64,000 nt of DNA from Mastacembelus armatus (GCF_900324485.2 NC_046648.1:16985739-17049738), one strand, 5' to 3'; positions 13,230-25,412 are shown, counted from the stretch's first letter. Program-made: numbers and translations. Notes: generated from the sequence alone by a model not told the origin.

Positions 13230-16200
13230 TCAGAAATACAGCTGACAGATGAAGTAGCTGTAGGATTCGCAGGATGCTGTGATCCAGTTCTTCTCAGGTG
13301 GGCTTTTGCCGCACAGGATCCCACAGTCACCTGGTGATAGCTCCTCTGCCCAAAAACTGCAAACAGAAATGAACATGGACTAGTATATTATAATCTAATG
13401 CAATCCCATAAAAAAGCCCTTTCGTAACCACATTACTTGTAATTTTTGCCCACTTAATGTAGTAAATGAAAAGGACTATATTTAATCCACATATCCAAAA
13501 AGTAAGTAAATAACCAAAGTCTTGCTAGTCTCAGATGACATGATTTGTCCTTTAATTAGTCAATCAATAGAAAATCAGTTGGTTCCTATGGTGTTGATCA
13601 AACTCATTTAGTTTAATAATAAAGTCATTCCTCTATAACAGCTTGCAGGAGGGTCACCTCTCTTGGAGCGCAGTGTTATTGACCCAGGTCCATGAGGCTC
13701 CTTTGTTTCTCAGCCCGATCCAGTATTTCACTTTTCCCATTTTAGTCAGAAAATTCTATAAAACAAACCACCATTCACCTTTGAACAAATTATTTCTATT
13801 AACTTCATTGTTATACTACAAGGCCAAGTGACAAGTGAGCTAAATCAGAGTTTAAGTGATAATAGGTCAACCTGAACTTTCTGGCTGGTGATGACAGCCA
13901 AAGAGCCTCCTCTAGAGGAGCAGTTCTTCTGGCTCTCCTCCCAGCTCAGCCTGAAGGTGGACAGATAAAAGCACGATCGGCCAAAGGTCAGCCACCCGTC
14001 TGCACACTGACGGCAGCCGAAATCTGCAAGGCAAGAGAGGACAGCCCAGCATGTAAAATACTCAAAAATGGGGAAACAAAAGGTCACTTTACAAATTTTC
14101 CTATTTCATGTCATCCAACAACTCCACAGCTTTCGGTTCCCTTTAGATTACATTTATTTTATTTGGTAGTTGTATTTTCACTTGCATTTTTGCTCATATT
14201 TGCAGAAAAGCATTATCTGTTGAGCTTGGGAATTTTTAGATTATATTCAAATGTGTGTCCTGTGTATAACATTTTAAATGATTCGGCTCTGCATGACTTT
14301 TGTTTGATTTCACTCAGAAAGCTATAAAGTTGTTGAGAATCTCTTACCTAAGAGACTGTACTGCTTAATTAATATATATCTTCTCAGTTCTCTGAAAACA
14401 ATCACATGGTCTAACTTCTTCAATTTAAAAAAAGCATTTAGGCAGCTGTCAAAGCAGAACTGTCACTAAAACCGTAGTCTGTAAAAATATACCATTTGTT
14501 TTTTGTTTTGTTTTTGTTTAGATATGTGGCTTATTCAAGGTTTTCCACATTGTATTTTTCCATTGGGATTGCACTCACGTCTGGGTTGAATGTTGTCGAA
14601 GTGGGCCTGGCATTGCTCGTAGCTGCATGCTGGAGTAATTGAGGGGATGTGCCTTCCTGGAGCTGCTGTTGCAGTTTTCAATCTGTCTGGGCAGACTGTG
14701 AATCCTGTTTGGACTGGAAAGTAGAGCACAGTGGGAGGAGCCATGAGGAAAATAACAATGCCTACAGGCTGCAGCAATGCCATGGACTAGACTTTGTATT
14801 CATGTACCATCTGTTATTATGAGCTAAAAGTGAATAAAAGCCTTCTGATAATAGATCCTGAATCAAATTTTTCACATTATTTTGCTTCTGCACTGCAAGT
14901 AAAACCTACAGTCAAGTCTACGGTCTGCACTGCTGTTACAAACACAATCCGGAGAGCTGTAGTTTGTTTTCATAATGCTGCCATGAAGTCAGATCCATGG
15001 CTGCAAATACTCACGTTTCACACCGAGTACGATGACTACCAAAAGCAGGATCAGGCAGAGTAATGTGAGGAAGAAACACCCGACACGGTACAGACGTACA
15101 TTTCCCTCGGCCTGTTTGCCTGAGGACGACGACATCAAGCAAGATGTTAATGAGATAAGCACAACACATATCACCATTAGGCTTAAAAACAGCTTTGACC
15201 TACCTTTCTCCCCCTCCAGCTCAACTGATAACTTGGATGACAAGGTTTCCTTGGCTTCATCTTTTTTATCCTCACCATAAATGCGACAAAACCGGATGTA
15301 CATGGAGAAAAGTGGCTGGGGGTTTGTTAAGAAGCTTGTTCACCCTCTCCTGCTGATTCACGTCTGCCTGTGGCACTGCAGTTTTAAAAGCCCCCCCCCC
15401 CCCCCCAAATGTCTCATCACCATAGCAACATGACCTTCACCAATCCCTTAATTATTCATGGAAACAGAGCTTGTCCTTCAACTCCCCTCTCTGGTCAAAA
15501 AATGAGTGTGATTGAGAGAGTGAAACGGAAGCAGCCTGGAAACTCCCCATCCCAAAACAATAGATAGGAAAGAACATACAGTCGCCACTGATGCATGTTT
15601 GAAACATCATTCTGTAAATATGTGATTAAAGTTCAGGATTTTGCACAGCAGAAGAAATTACACCAGGCAGACACTTTAGCTAGGGAGTTCTGTTTGTACA
15701 TAAACCTCAGTAATAATAATAATGAGAAATGTGTCATGTTTTTAATAAGTAAAAGTCCTTTCATTTCAAAGTCTTGTAAGAAACAAAGTAATACATTTAC
15801 TAAACCCAGATGTGCTGCTGTAACTTCAGTGGATTTTATTGACCCAATTTCAAGGGCCTGCCATTCAAAACATCCACACACTGTGCTATGACTGGTTTCA
15901 TTCTAATCTAAATTGGTGTGGTAAATCCAATCAAAATACATAAAACAGGGTTAAAGATTGATATATGCATCTTATCTTATGTTATCTGGAATTTAACAGT
16001 AACCAGACTCTACAGTTAGCCCTGCAGTCTGTACAGCACCTCTGTTAAAAACTAACAGACATTACTACTCTTTTAGTGGAGTTGTAGTGTTACAGTGGTT
16101 ATCGTTTACGCCAGGATTGAAGAAAAGAAAAATATCTGCCAATGAATTTTCAATCAATCAATCGTCTAATCGATTAATTATTTATGATTTAATAAGTAAA

Positions 16201-17001
16201 GCAGGGCGGTGTGCCTCGAGGACCAGGGTTGGGAACCACTGCTTTATGTAGCCACATAGCTTCAAGCTATAGATACTACAACTAAAGTGATGCCCCATCT
16301 TCCTCTTGACCATCACATCCACTTTGAATCTGTCTGAACTGGCTGTAGAATATGTAATAATGCATTTGCAAGTGTAAAATAAAAGAAAATTGGAGTAGAG
16401 GGAGAGTTAAAAGTTTGTTGTTGACTCAGGGCAACGCTGTGCTGTAACAATAACAATATCACAACTTTGCTTCTAGTTTCATATCTTCTTTTTATATGAT
16501 GCAAGTCAAGAATTCTTATGAATTGCAAGTGTTTATGTGAAACAGCATGAAGATCATAATAAAACACATTTGTAATAACTCAGCAATGCAGGGAAGATAA
16601 AGCCTACATATTGCCCTTTATGTTTCTTAATTTCAAATAGAAATTTATGTTATGGGAAAATCAAGCTGTTAATGTCTGCAATTCTGGTTTATCTTTTTCA
16701 CAAGACCTGCAGACATGCTTGGACACATGTTGACACACTGTCTTTACACACGTCAGCTGTAGATAACACGGCGGCCATGACCACATTTTAAGTAAAAGTG
16801 TACCTGTTGTTTTTAATGGCGCACCACTGTAACCAGCTTCAGAATAGACATCCTCCGATTCATTTATTAGTGTAGCATAGTGGTCTTGTGTTTCCTCTAC
16901 AACTAGACAAAAATATAGACAGACACCTTAGAAGCAGATACATAAAGCATCAATTCTGAATTTGCTACCAAATGTTCAAGTAAATAGAACTAAAACTTTT
17001 T

Positions 17002-17065
<64 letters not shown>

Positions 17066-17267
17066 TCGCCTTCTAAAAATATTATTGTCGAACAACATTT
17101 TGGTAAGGTACATGTATAATTTCTAGTTCCACAGTATGTGTTTTTCTGATTTTTATGTCTTAAACTAAATGTATTTTACCTTCAGTTTTGACCTCCGGTG
17201 CTGGCGTACTTGCTCCTTCATCTTCTTGATTTCGTTCTTTCTCTGTGGTGATCTCTTGCATCTCCAT
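13230..17267 (-). CDS. Type II C-type-lectin-like receptor (NK receptor/illr type)
   Basis: Seven exons, in coding order: 17267-17180, 16902-16804, 15119-15015, 14713-14579, 14023-13872, 13755-13658, 13356-13230; 804 nt, 267 aa with all phases matching. A 70-residue cytoplasmic tail carries one tyrosine motif, DHYATL, at Tyr38. One membrane span follows at about 72-95 (FFLTLLCLILLLVVIVLGV), then a stalk with cysteines, then a C-type lectin fold at about 146-267 with the signatures GWLTFGRSCFYL, SWEESQKNC, YWIGLRN and SCESYSYFIC. The calcium/sugar motifs (EPN or QPD, and WND) are absent, as in KLR/CD69-type receptors that bind proteins. The tail motif could act as a hemITAM- or ITIM-like site, but fits neither consensus perfectly. 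Position next to a GABARAP-like gene mirrors the mammalian NK complex. The ligand and immune role are inferred. Another short exon near 15205-15300 is possible. Confidence 0.85.
15388..15407. repeat. Poly-C tract
   Basis: A run of cytosines interrupts intron 2 of the lectin gene. It is low-complexity sequence. Confidence 0.8.
16198..16246. repeat. Fragment of a common fish repeat
   Basis: Text ending in accagggttgggaaccactg is the recognisable end of an abundant vertebrate/fish interspersed repeat, inside intron 2 of the lectin gene. Confidence 0.4.
17001..17066. repeat. (TA)n microsatellite
   Basis: Nearly perfect TA dinucleotides over 66 bp, just upstream of lectin exon 2 on the minus strand. 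Confidence 0.9.
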
Positions 17268-18182
17268 GGCAGCTCTCTTCTGCTTCCTTAAGTTTCACTT
17301 TGCGGTCTTTCAATCCTGACTAGTCAACTGACAATGAGATTATGTAACCTTTCATCCCTTTTTTTCTACACACATGCAGATAAAATTGTCAATAGAAAAT
17401 AAAATGTGTCAAAAAAGGGTTTTTTTTTTCTTTGGAAAGATTAAACCCCAAAAATGTTCCCGGACTTAAGTGTCTAGTCACAATGACTCATATTCATAGA
17501 GAAAATCCATGTGAAAATGTCTCTGCCCTTCCCTTAAACCAGGGTTGCCCAACCCTGCTCCTCCAGGGTCATTGTCCTGCTTGTTTTTCAAATATCCCTA
17601 GTCTACCCACTGCTGATTACCTGGATCAGGTGTGTTCAGTCAATCAGAAGCTGGAGGATACCATCTTAGATGAGGGTGGAGTGGGGGAAGACAAAGTGTG
17701 TTGACCAAGAAGACATGTTCTATGTATAGCAATGAAAAGGTTTTAATAGATATTTTCTTTGTTTTTATTTTTTTTTACTGATATCTAAATGTAATGGGTT
17801 TCCAGATGGGGACACTGATGAAACAAAAAGAAATCAGAATGTTTGTATTTTCATCTTTATTTTCCACATTTATGATATTAATTTACAAAAAATACTATTT
17901 GCATTAAATACAGATGACTGAGGAAGATAAAGAGAGCTGTCGACATAATTTCATCAACTTCCTTTTACACTGCATACATTTTCTTTTCTCCAAACAAGGA
18001 AACAATATAACAAAGTGTAATCACATGCATTATGTCCGACCCCCAAAACACCAACAAAAATAATACCTGCAGTCTTGATCAAACTCTGTGAAGCCTTTTT
18101 TTCTCCCATGTACCAGTTATTTATCCAAACTAATATTACAGAAAATAACAATGGTGTGAAGCAATACAAACAGCCTTAACTC
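17268..18182. other. Gap between the lectin and GABARAP-like genes
   Basis: It holds the 5' flank of the lectin gene, a fish repeat at 17538-17665 (gggttgcccaaccctgctcc, ggatcaggtgtgttcagtc) and AT-rich sequence. A reverse-strand aataaa at 18183-18188 may end the GABARAP-like transcript. No coding sequence is supported. Confidence 0.6.
17538..17665 (+). repeat. Short dispersed fish repeat (MITE-like)
   Basis: The head gggttgcccaaccctgctcc and the inner block ctggatcaggtgtgttcagt match a common fish repeat family. Terminal repeats are not clear enough to name it. Confidence 0.45.
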
Positions 18183-18232
18183 TTTATTCCTCAGTCTCTT
18201 TCTCTCTGTCTTCCTCCAGTCTTTTGTCCTCC

Positions 18233-20301
18233 TTAGGCACCATACACACTCTCATTACTGTAAGTCATGTAGAGAAACAGGTCCTCTTCATGGTGCTCCT
18301 GGAGCACAACAGAGAATAATGCAATATTTAGCATAAAAAGAGTACTTTTATTAATATGGGAAAACAACTTTTTTTATAATATCCAGTAATGAAAATTATC
18401 CTGGCTACAGTGCTTTATACCTTAACAGCTTTTGACAATCACAAAATACAGCTCTTTTTTTTAGCACATTACAAATAGGTTTTTTATATCACTTTGAATG
18501 ACCATGCATGTTCAACATGGTGAGTTTTTTTTAAATGTGCACTGTCTTACTTTCAGACTATTTCTGAAATCAAGAAAGGAGAACAGAAGAAAAGTAACTG
18601 CTGTGTAAGCAGATCAGCCTTGTCTAAGAAAAAAAGAAGTGATTTTTGGTAAACTGTTGAGGAGGAAGAGCGAAAAATGCTTGAGTGTAAGCTGAAACTC
18701 ATTTACACTAAGCATCTGAGAACAGACAAACACAAATCACTTCAAAAAAGGACCATGACTTGTAAATGTGTTAATGTGTGTGTTAGAGAGGATCCTCAAA
18801 GTATGTGTGAAAAGTGAAGCTACCTCATATACAGCAGAGAGAGGGGAGCTTGATGGGGGAAGGGAGTTGTTGACGAAGAAGAAGAGTGCCTCCTCTGGTC
18901 TCAAAGACACACGCTGCCGGATCAGAAAGCACAACTGCCCCACTAAAAAAAAAACGTTAGGGGAGAGAGAACGGTAGTGAGAAGAGATATGTCATGCATT
19001 GGATTTTCCCTTCATGTGAAGAAGAAAAAAAAACTGTAGGAGATGACCAAATCACCAGTAAGTCTTGACACATATTCAGTGACAGTAAACCAAAATACTA
19101 AAATTCTTCCTAAACAGGCCAGCTGAACCTTGTACATCTTCACTGTCTGACTGAACGTGAGTGCAGTGACAATAAATGTTATTAAATATGCCTGTTTTAT
19201 CAAAAAAAAAAAAAATGCAGTTGTTCCCATCCAAGTCACAGGTGGCTTAGAAATAGACTGATAAATATTGATGGAGTATATCAACTGCAATTTGCAAATG
19301 TTTCTTAATCTATGTGTATGTCACCCGATGTGTAACAAAAAAACTTCAGTAAACAAATTCCTAACTAGTTTAACTGATAGTGCTAAGAGCAAGTTAGTTT
19401 TTCAACACTATGTATCTTGATGACAAAACTAACTCCAGCCCCATTCACTAATAAAAATCTAAAAACAATATTTCATTCAGTTATCATTATCAGATATCTT
19501 AAACCTCCAAATATCTGTGTTTGCCTCAAGAATTTACACAGGATATTGGCTGAAATATAATAACCTCCAATCTTAAATAGAAAAACCTTTTGTATACAGT
19601 CTGAATGACCGAATATTTTACCTGTTAAATCTGAGGGCACTAGGTATTTCTTCTTGTCCAGTTCAGGAGCTCGAGACCTTTGGGCCCTCTCCACAATGAT
19701 CTGGTTCAAAAGACCCAAGTGCAAACAGTCAACGTTCACAGAGAGACTAGATTGTGTTCAAGAGCCATAATCCATAACATCAAAAAATTCACACAACTTT
19801 ACAGTAAAATTAATTTAAGAAATCATAAAGCTTCCTCCTACAGTTTGGGTTTGGGTTAACTGGTGATGCTGAATTACCCATCGGTGTGACTGATAGTGAG
19901 TGTTTGTCTGTCTCTATGTGTCAGTCCTGTAATAGACTGGTAATCTGATCAGGGTGTAGCCCGCCTCTCACCCTATGTCAGTTGGGAAAGGCTACATCTC
20001 TGCATGATCTTGGAGGTGCCGGGATAAGGTGCAGATGATAGACAGACGGATGTATCAATGGATAGCTAGTCCATTATTGTAACAACCTAAATAAACACTT
20101 AGATAAAGATTTAAATAATTAAAATTAGTAAATATGCCTTTGTAATCCCATTTAAGTGACTGAAAATCACTTACAGTAAATCTCAAATGTTAAACCAGCT
20201 GTTCTACTCACCGGTATCTTGTCAGGATGTTTGGCCCGAACTCTCTCTCCCTCTGCTCTCCTCACCTCTAGTGGCACTGAGCGCTGGTACTGACTGCCCA
20301 T
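18233..20301 (-). CDS. GABARAP-family Atg8 protein
   Basis: Four coding exons in coding order: 20301-20212, 19700-19622, 18942-18824, 18298-18233; 354 nt, 117 aa, the exact family length. Atg8 proteins are ubiquitin-like; ATG4 cuts them after a C-terminal glycine, which is then joined to phosphatidylethanolamine on autophagosomes. Seen here: [62 protein letters not shown] and the end VYGA, so Gly116 is followed by one residue to be removed. The core is clearly GABARAP rather than LC3, and [13 protein letters not shown] is closest to GABARAPL1, but the N-terminus ([20 protein letters not shown]) is unusual. The first coding exon starts at the ATG itself (acag|ATG), so the leader is a separate upstream exon. 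Orthology to GABARAPL1 is plausible from position but unproven. Confidence 0.93.
19850..20070 (+). repeat. Second half of the teleost dispersed repeat
   Basis: The text gtgactgatagtgagtgttt, aatagactggtaatctgatc, agggtgtagcccgcctctc and gatgatagacagacggatg follows the consensus of the same repeat seen at 25117. It lies in intron 1 of the GABARAP-like gene. Confidence 0.55.
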
Positions 20302-21374
20302 CTGTAAACATCACCAGAAAACATGAAGTCCTTGACAATAGTATGATTTACCAAGCAGACAAAGGATAAAGAACACTGGCTGACATCAACAACCAGTGCA
20401 TTTAGTCAACAAGTGATACTGGCAGCGAAAGAGCACGTCATTGCTGCTCGAGATGCAGGCGTCTTTTTTTTTATAGCAGTGGATGCAGATTACAAAGTGC
20501 CTCACAGAATACACATGAACATATGCATATGTAGCCAGATGTGCATATACAAACTAACCTGTTCATGTGATTTAACAAGCATACATATAAACATTGTCTG
20601 ACAGTGTCTGCCACAGACATGCACACCCAAATTGGTAGGAGTACAATATGTACATGAAGTCACATGCATGTCTGTGCACATATCCTGTCAACTATCTACT
20701 AAAATACAGGTGACAGTCAAACAGTGATCATCCAGAAATTAAAAAGATTGACAGAAAAACAACATATATCACACAGAAGCTTTACTGTAGAGGTATATCT
20801 TTAAACCAGTTTGGAAATAGAAGACCGTATAGCTATGTATGTTTGTATTCAGCTGTTGTGAGCGGAGCTGACTGTTCCACAGAAGTAGGATTTTTTTATT
20901 CCACCACTGGATTTGCAGGATTTCTGCATCAATGCTCATCATATGTTATTACTTAAAATGATTTAAAAACTGCCTGGCCTAGCTGGTTGAGCACTTGCTT
21001 CTTCTCTGTTTGGAAATCAGTGAGGGGGACTGTGTTATTGCATCAATATAATAATTTTTCAGGCAAAAAGAGTGAAAAAAAAAAGCAAAACTATCTGTAA
21101 CTCCCGCAAATAACATTACGACACCACTTTCTGGGTGTCTGGGTTCATCGTGAAATGAGGCCACGTCACTTCTCATAACAATACTACCATCGGCTAACTG
21201 CCTCGCTTCAGAGACTGATATACATAAAATAACTAACACGAATCCAGGTCTTCTACATTTACAATATAAACGTGATCAGGACAAAGGGTGGGTTTGCTAG
21301 TTAACTGTACCTGCATCAGCTGTTAGCTAAAAATGCTAAGAACTGCAGCTAACGGTACAACAGTGTAAACATAC

Positions 21375-21430
21375 CTTTGACAAAGACAAAAACAATGTTC
21401 ACTCAAAACAGGACAAATCTATATATACTC
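21375..21430 (-). promoter_or_regulatory. Probable leader exon and TATA box of the GABARAP-like gene
   Basis: On the minus strand a TATA-like stretch (tatatata, about 21420-21427) is followed by a short exon ending at a good donor (gtcaaag|gtatg, after 21375). This fits the need for an upstream exon, because the first coding exon begins exactly at the ATG. Inferred only from signals. Confidence 0.4.
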
Positions 21431-22139
21431 CACTGGTCCCTTCTGTGGTCAGGCTTCTCAAAAAAATGGACAACTTTAACTCAAAATGCAGTCATAATGT
21501 TTGGGAACGCTATCACTTTCAAAGATGTCGACTGGTCTACTTTAGCTGCAGCTGAACGAAAACAACAACAAATACCGCAAAGCCCGCCCACTACATTTGT
21601 GACCAATCAGAGACGTGGCTGTAGATTGACAGTGAAACATTCCAACTAAGAGGAAACCAAAGGAAAAGTTCCTTGCGTTCATTGGCTGAATACGAGTGTC
21701 AATTTAAAGTTGTTATGGCTTCATTTTGATTGACTGACAGCACATTCAACCAATAGTAGGTCTCAGAAACTGGACAAGGCCTGCTCAGGATCCCGCCTAT
21801 AGTCACAGCTCAGCCAGACTACGTGCTTAACGTGTGCTCCTTTATCACTATTGTTCATTTTGTACCGTACACAAGTCCTGCAGGGACATGCAACTCGCAA
21901 AGGCTCACTCTGAATGTAAACCATTGTTGCTGCAGTTGCTACAGTTATATGTATATAAGTTAACAAAAAAGTGATTTAGTGGTGAAAGAAAGCAGCCACA
22001 GCACATTCTTAAAGCAGGCCCAAACGTGTTCTCACCTCATCAATCTGAATTTGTTGAAATACATTTAAAGCTGAAGTGCTTTGTTGTATGTTTCCATTAC
22101 TGTCAAACAGCAAAACAGTTTATAAGTTTAGAATAATAG

Positions 22140-22200
22140 TCTTATAAAAAAAGATAAGATTTATTAATCCCTGAAGGGTAATTCTGCATTAGTTCAATCA
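22140..22200 (-). repeat. Possible repeat tail
   Basis: Text agatttattaatccctgaag resembles the reverse of a common fish element tail (ttcagggatcaataaa-like). A short remnant. Confidence 0.3.
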
Positions 22201-22439
22201 CTACAGCAAAAGTCCTGTCAGGCATTATTCACTGCCTTTTTCTATTACTGATGTCACACTATCGTGTATTAAACTTTAAAATGAGACATGTTAAATTTAG
22301 TAAATAAATGGCTTATGCTAAATCTTGGGTATAATTAAATAAGGTGGCATTTACCTGTAAATAGGATTTAAGATATATAATATATATTGTGTAATTATGA
22401 TTTGTAAGATTGATTTGTTTGTATAAAATTTTGATCCAA

Positions 22440-24735
22440 TCAGTCCAGTACTCTCAAAATCACAAATGTTAACCTCATGGTGGTGCTAGATGAAAAGGTT
22501 GAGAGGATCTCTATAGTTTTACCATCTGTAGACCACAGATATCTACACAAAATGTCATGAGAATCCATCATTGAGAGACTTCATTCTGTAACTAAGCTGT
22601 AGACCAACTAACAATGTATGTATGGTCACCAGCACAATTTCCTTTTGAGTTTTCTTTAGTGAATTGGAATATTTGAATAATGTCAGTGTTTTATAATTGA
22701 TGGGTAGGTGCTAAAACAAATACAAGAAATGAGCCAATATCCAACAGCATTCACAATGTCATCCAAGAGAGCAACCACTGCATGTTTAATAACTTGGTTT
22801 ATGCAGTTCAAACCATAAAATTATGCGAATTCATCTACTTCAGCTATCATAGTCATTTTTTGCATTTTTGTCAACTTTATGGAGAAGCATCATTTAAAAA
22901 ATGTATAACGTGAATTTTTACTCAAGTTTTAATTTCAATGCAGCAATAAAAGAAACAATAATAAAGTTACTGTACACAGATATAACATTCACAAAGAGCA
23001 ACCTTGATGTTTTTCAGGTTTCACCGATCAGCAGGTTTGACTCAAATCAGAGTCTGAGATCTGCTGCGATCAGCAAGCCAAGCACCGATACTGGTTTCCC
23101 ACTGATGTTTTCCCGCTGATATCTGTGCCGATCTGGAAAGATTGTGTATACAAATTCCCACATTTATTTATACCACCATTCTCTCATGTTGTATTTTACT
23201 GAAAGTAACAAAAATGCTCAACATGTGAAAAGGTCCTTTTCATAGGATTCAGATACAGAATTGTAGGATCATTATGTCTGAGCAATATTGCTGTTGCACT
23301 TGGTTGATGTTCAGCTGATTCTTTGACATTCAGTGGTTTAAAGTTTAATCTAATAAAGACATTACTTTTTATACCTGACCTAAAGACACTAATATAGTGG
23401 ATGCTATGGATATTTATGGCATTATTGATCTCTATGACACTTTGGTGCTTTCCATCTGGCAAACTGCTACAGTATTCTCTCCACAATACTAAATGCCAGC
23501 TGCAACCATTAAGAACATTGTCGATAGAGTCACTCTATCTTGTAGCCCATTAGTCATGATCTATAATGTTGCAGCAAAATACCTGCACACTACAACTTTG
23601 ATGTCTAGAAGAGTTGTAAAAGTTGACTCATCCATCCATTATTATACCACTTAGCCTATCAAGGGTCAGAGAACCAAACATAGCCAACTTGGGAAAGAGG
23701 CATGGTAGGAAATGTTGCCAATCTATCACAGGGTGACACATCAAAACAAACAACAATATGAAGTTGTCAGTTAACATAAGCTGTATGTCTTTGGACTGTA
23801 GGAGGAAGCCAGAGCACCCAGGGAAAACCCACTCAGACATGAGGAGAACATGCAAACTCCACACAAAATGGCCCCAGGTTGTACACGATTCTTGCTGTGA
23901 GGCAACAGTGCTAACCACCACACTGTTGATCCACCAACTACTTAATTCCACAGTTTTTAAACAATTCATGACGAAATTAAATCTGTGATTCAGCTACAGT
24001 CAGTTCCTTTGAATCTCTTGCGTGTAACAAATTGGACTATTAGCTTTGGTTTTCTCCTTCGGTGACATACTCTAATCCAACTTGATGTTGCCACCGTTTA
24101 GCAGTTACCAGTTGTAATGTGATTTCTATTGATACATCAGTGGTCCTCAGCATGTTAAATCATTGTGTGTGAAAATAGTTTAGCGTGTGTACAAGATGCA
24201 ATCTGATGGAAAATTGAACATCATGTCTACAAAACTCCAACTGAAAAAAAAGGCAAAATGAACAATCACACCTTGTATGTACACTTAAATTCCACACCAC
24301 AGTTCGGACATACACGTTTGCATTTTCCAAACAGGTTTCCTAAATGGTTCACTAGAAAGAAAACTGCAAACAAATGTCATGATGTTGCAGAATTTTCATA
24401 GTGGCCATGCAGGTTTTGGTGATAGTTGAAGGAATGTGGATAGGACTGGTGATAACAGACATAGTTTGGAATTAGGGTCTTGACCATTGCCCCTTCACTA
24501 TTCAGATGAAAGCCAGCAATTTCACATCAGCATGACAAAGGAGTTAGTGCTGAAACACTGATTTGAACCTTAAAGCAAACTTTCCCCGAGGGATTCCTGA
24601 TCTGTGGTGAACATCTACCTGCTCATTATGGCCTCACTCTTTCTGTCTTACCAGTTCACTCCTCCTCAGCCTCCACCCATTTATTCCCAGTCCCTACATG
24701 AGCCTCCACCCTCATGGAAAGGTCATATATAGCAG
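22440..24735 (+). repeat. Segmental duplication of the spacer that precedes TRPV copy 2
   Basis: Ordered homologous blocks match 6150-7620: the cagctatcatagt block (6309/22841), the agatctgctgcgatcagca block (6600/23058), and a stretch around the acacg[c/t]ttgcattttcc block (7192/24312) and the tgatagttgaaggaatgtgg block (7301/24420) that is almost identical to the promoter. The duplicate carries its own later insertions. Confidence 0.75.
23630..23945 (-). repeat. Teleost dispersed repeat, reverse orientation
   Basis: It starts catccatccattattatacc, continues through agccagagcacccagggaaa, acatgcaaactccacacaaa and gttgtacacgattcttgctg, and ends near tgaggcaacagtgctaacca: the reverse of the repeat at 25117-25412. 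It is absent from the matching spacer upstream of copy 2, so it inserted after that duplication. Confidence 0.6.
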
Positions 24736-24992
24736 TGAATGAACAAAGTCTGTGCTGTATTCCATCCATCGGCCCTGTAGATTGCAAGCACTTTCCTCTT
24801 GCTCTTGGCTGAGGTTATATTAGAATTATATGGTTGAAGGTTTGAGCCTGTTTGTAAGAGTTTAGTTTTATTTTTTTCATCATATATAGCAGTCATGCCA
24901 CAGGGATTTTGGTATTCATCTTGGACATTTTATAGGTGTTCTAAGGATTGTGACTGAGCACACCTGAGGGCTTGGACCATTGTTGTTTAAGG
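24500..24992 (+). promoter_or_regulatory. Promoter and leader exon of TRPV copy 3, split by an insertion
   Basis: The block matches the copy 2 promoter up to the TATA box at 24726-24732. It is then interrupted by a 143-bp insert, and resumes at a second TATA box (24883-24889) with tcatgccacagg and the leader exon, which ends at 24992 (aagg|gtaag). The acceptor before the ATG is at 25477. The second TATA box is the one at the normal distance from the leader. Confidence 0.55.
24737..24893. mobile_element. Small insertion with 14-bp target-site duplication
   Basis: The 14-mer tcatatatagcagt occurs at 24723-24736 and again at 24880-24893, flanking 143 bp that are absent from the otherwise nearly identical promoter of copy 2. 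That is the footprint of an insertion. The inserted sequence ends in a T-rich stretch but has no family signature I can recognise. Confidence 0.6.
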
Positions 24993-25116
24993 GTAAGACA
25001 GTTAATTTATTATGTTGCATTTTGTTTTTCAAAACAGTACAACAAATATAATACTTGAATAATAAGTTTTCAAGAAGTAAACAATTATGTAATTCTTGCC
25101 TGCTGGTATAGACCTG

Positions 25117-25412
25117 GATTCACCATGTTGGACTGATGGTTTGCACTGTCACCTCACACCAAGAGGGTTCCAGGTTCAAATCTGGGTTCCTGGGACCTTT
25201 CTATGTGGAGTTCGCATGTTCTCTCTATGTCTGCATGTGGTATATATAGGGGTTCTTCCTCCCACAACCCACAGACCTATGGACAACACTAAATTAATAG
25301 GTGTGAATGTAAACGTGATTGTAAACGTAAACTGTCTATCTTGGCGACTTGAAGTGAGACCCTGGGTCTCACCTCAGTCCCCCTGTGACCCTGAATAGCA
25401 GAAATAATGGAT
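25117..25412 (+). repeat. Best-preserved copy of the teleost dispersed repeat
   Basis: Characteristic text: tttgcactgtcacctcacac, ccaggttcaaatctgggttc, gtggagttcgcatgttctct, cttcctcccacaacccacag, and gtgaatgtaaacgtgattgt. This family is scattered through fish genomes. The ggttcaaat block resembles a pol III box B, so a SINE-like origin is possible but not shown. It sits in the leader intron of TRPV copy 3. Confidence 0.65.

Larger units (their letters stand above)
21431..24499. other. Gap upstream of TRPV copy 3; duplicated spacer, no gene seen
   Basis: From 21431 to about 22440 there is unique sequence with a possible repeat tail at 22140-22200 (agatttattaatccctgaag). From about 22440 the sequence is homologous to 6150-7600 ahead of copy 2, including agtctgagatctgctgcgat at both 6592 and 23050 and a nearly identical stretch at 7180-7600 and 24300-24720. 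A dispersed repeat sits at 23630-23945. I find no exon-like sequence. Confidence 0.65.

Noticed and set aside
14989-15303. A longer minus-strand frame with two hydrophobic stretches as the main lectin membrane exon
   Set aside because: The in-phase acceptor at 15119/15120 joins exon 2 precisely; the second hydrophobic stretch would be intronic. An alternative start from 15303 remains possible but is not preferred.
25140-25180. A tRNA gene suggested by ggttcaaat
   Set aside because: It is only a box B-like word inside a dispersed repeat; no acceptor stem, anticodon arm or box A in the right place.
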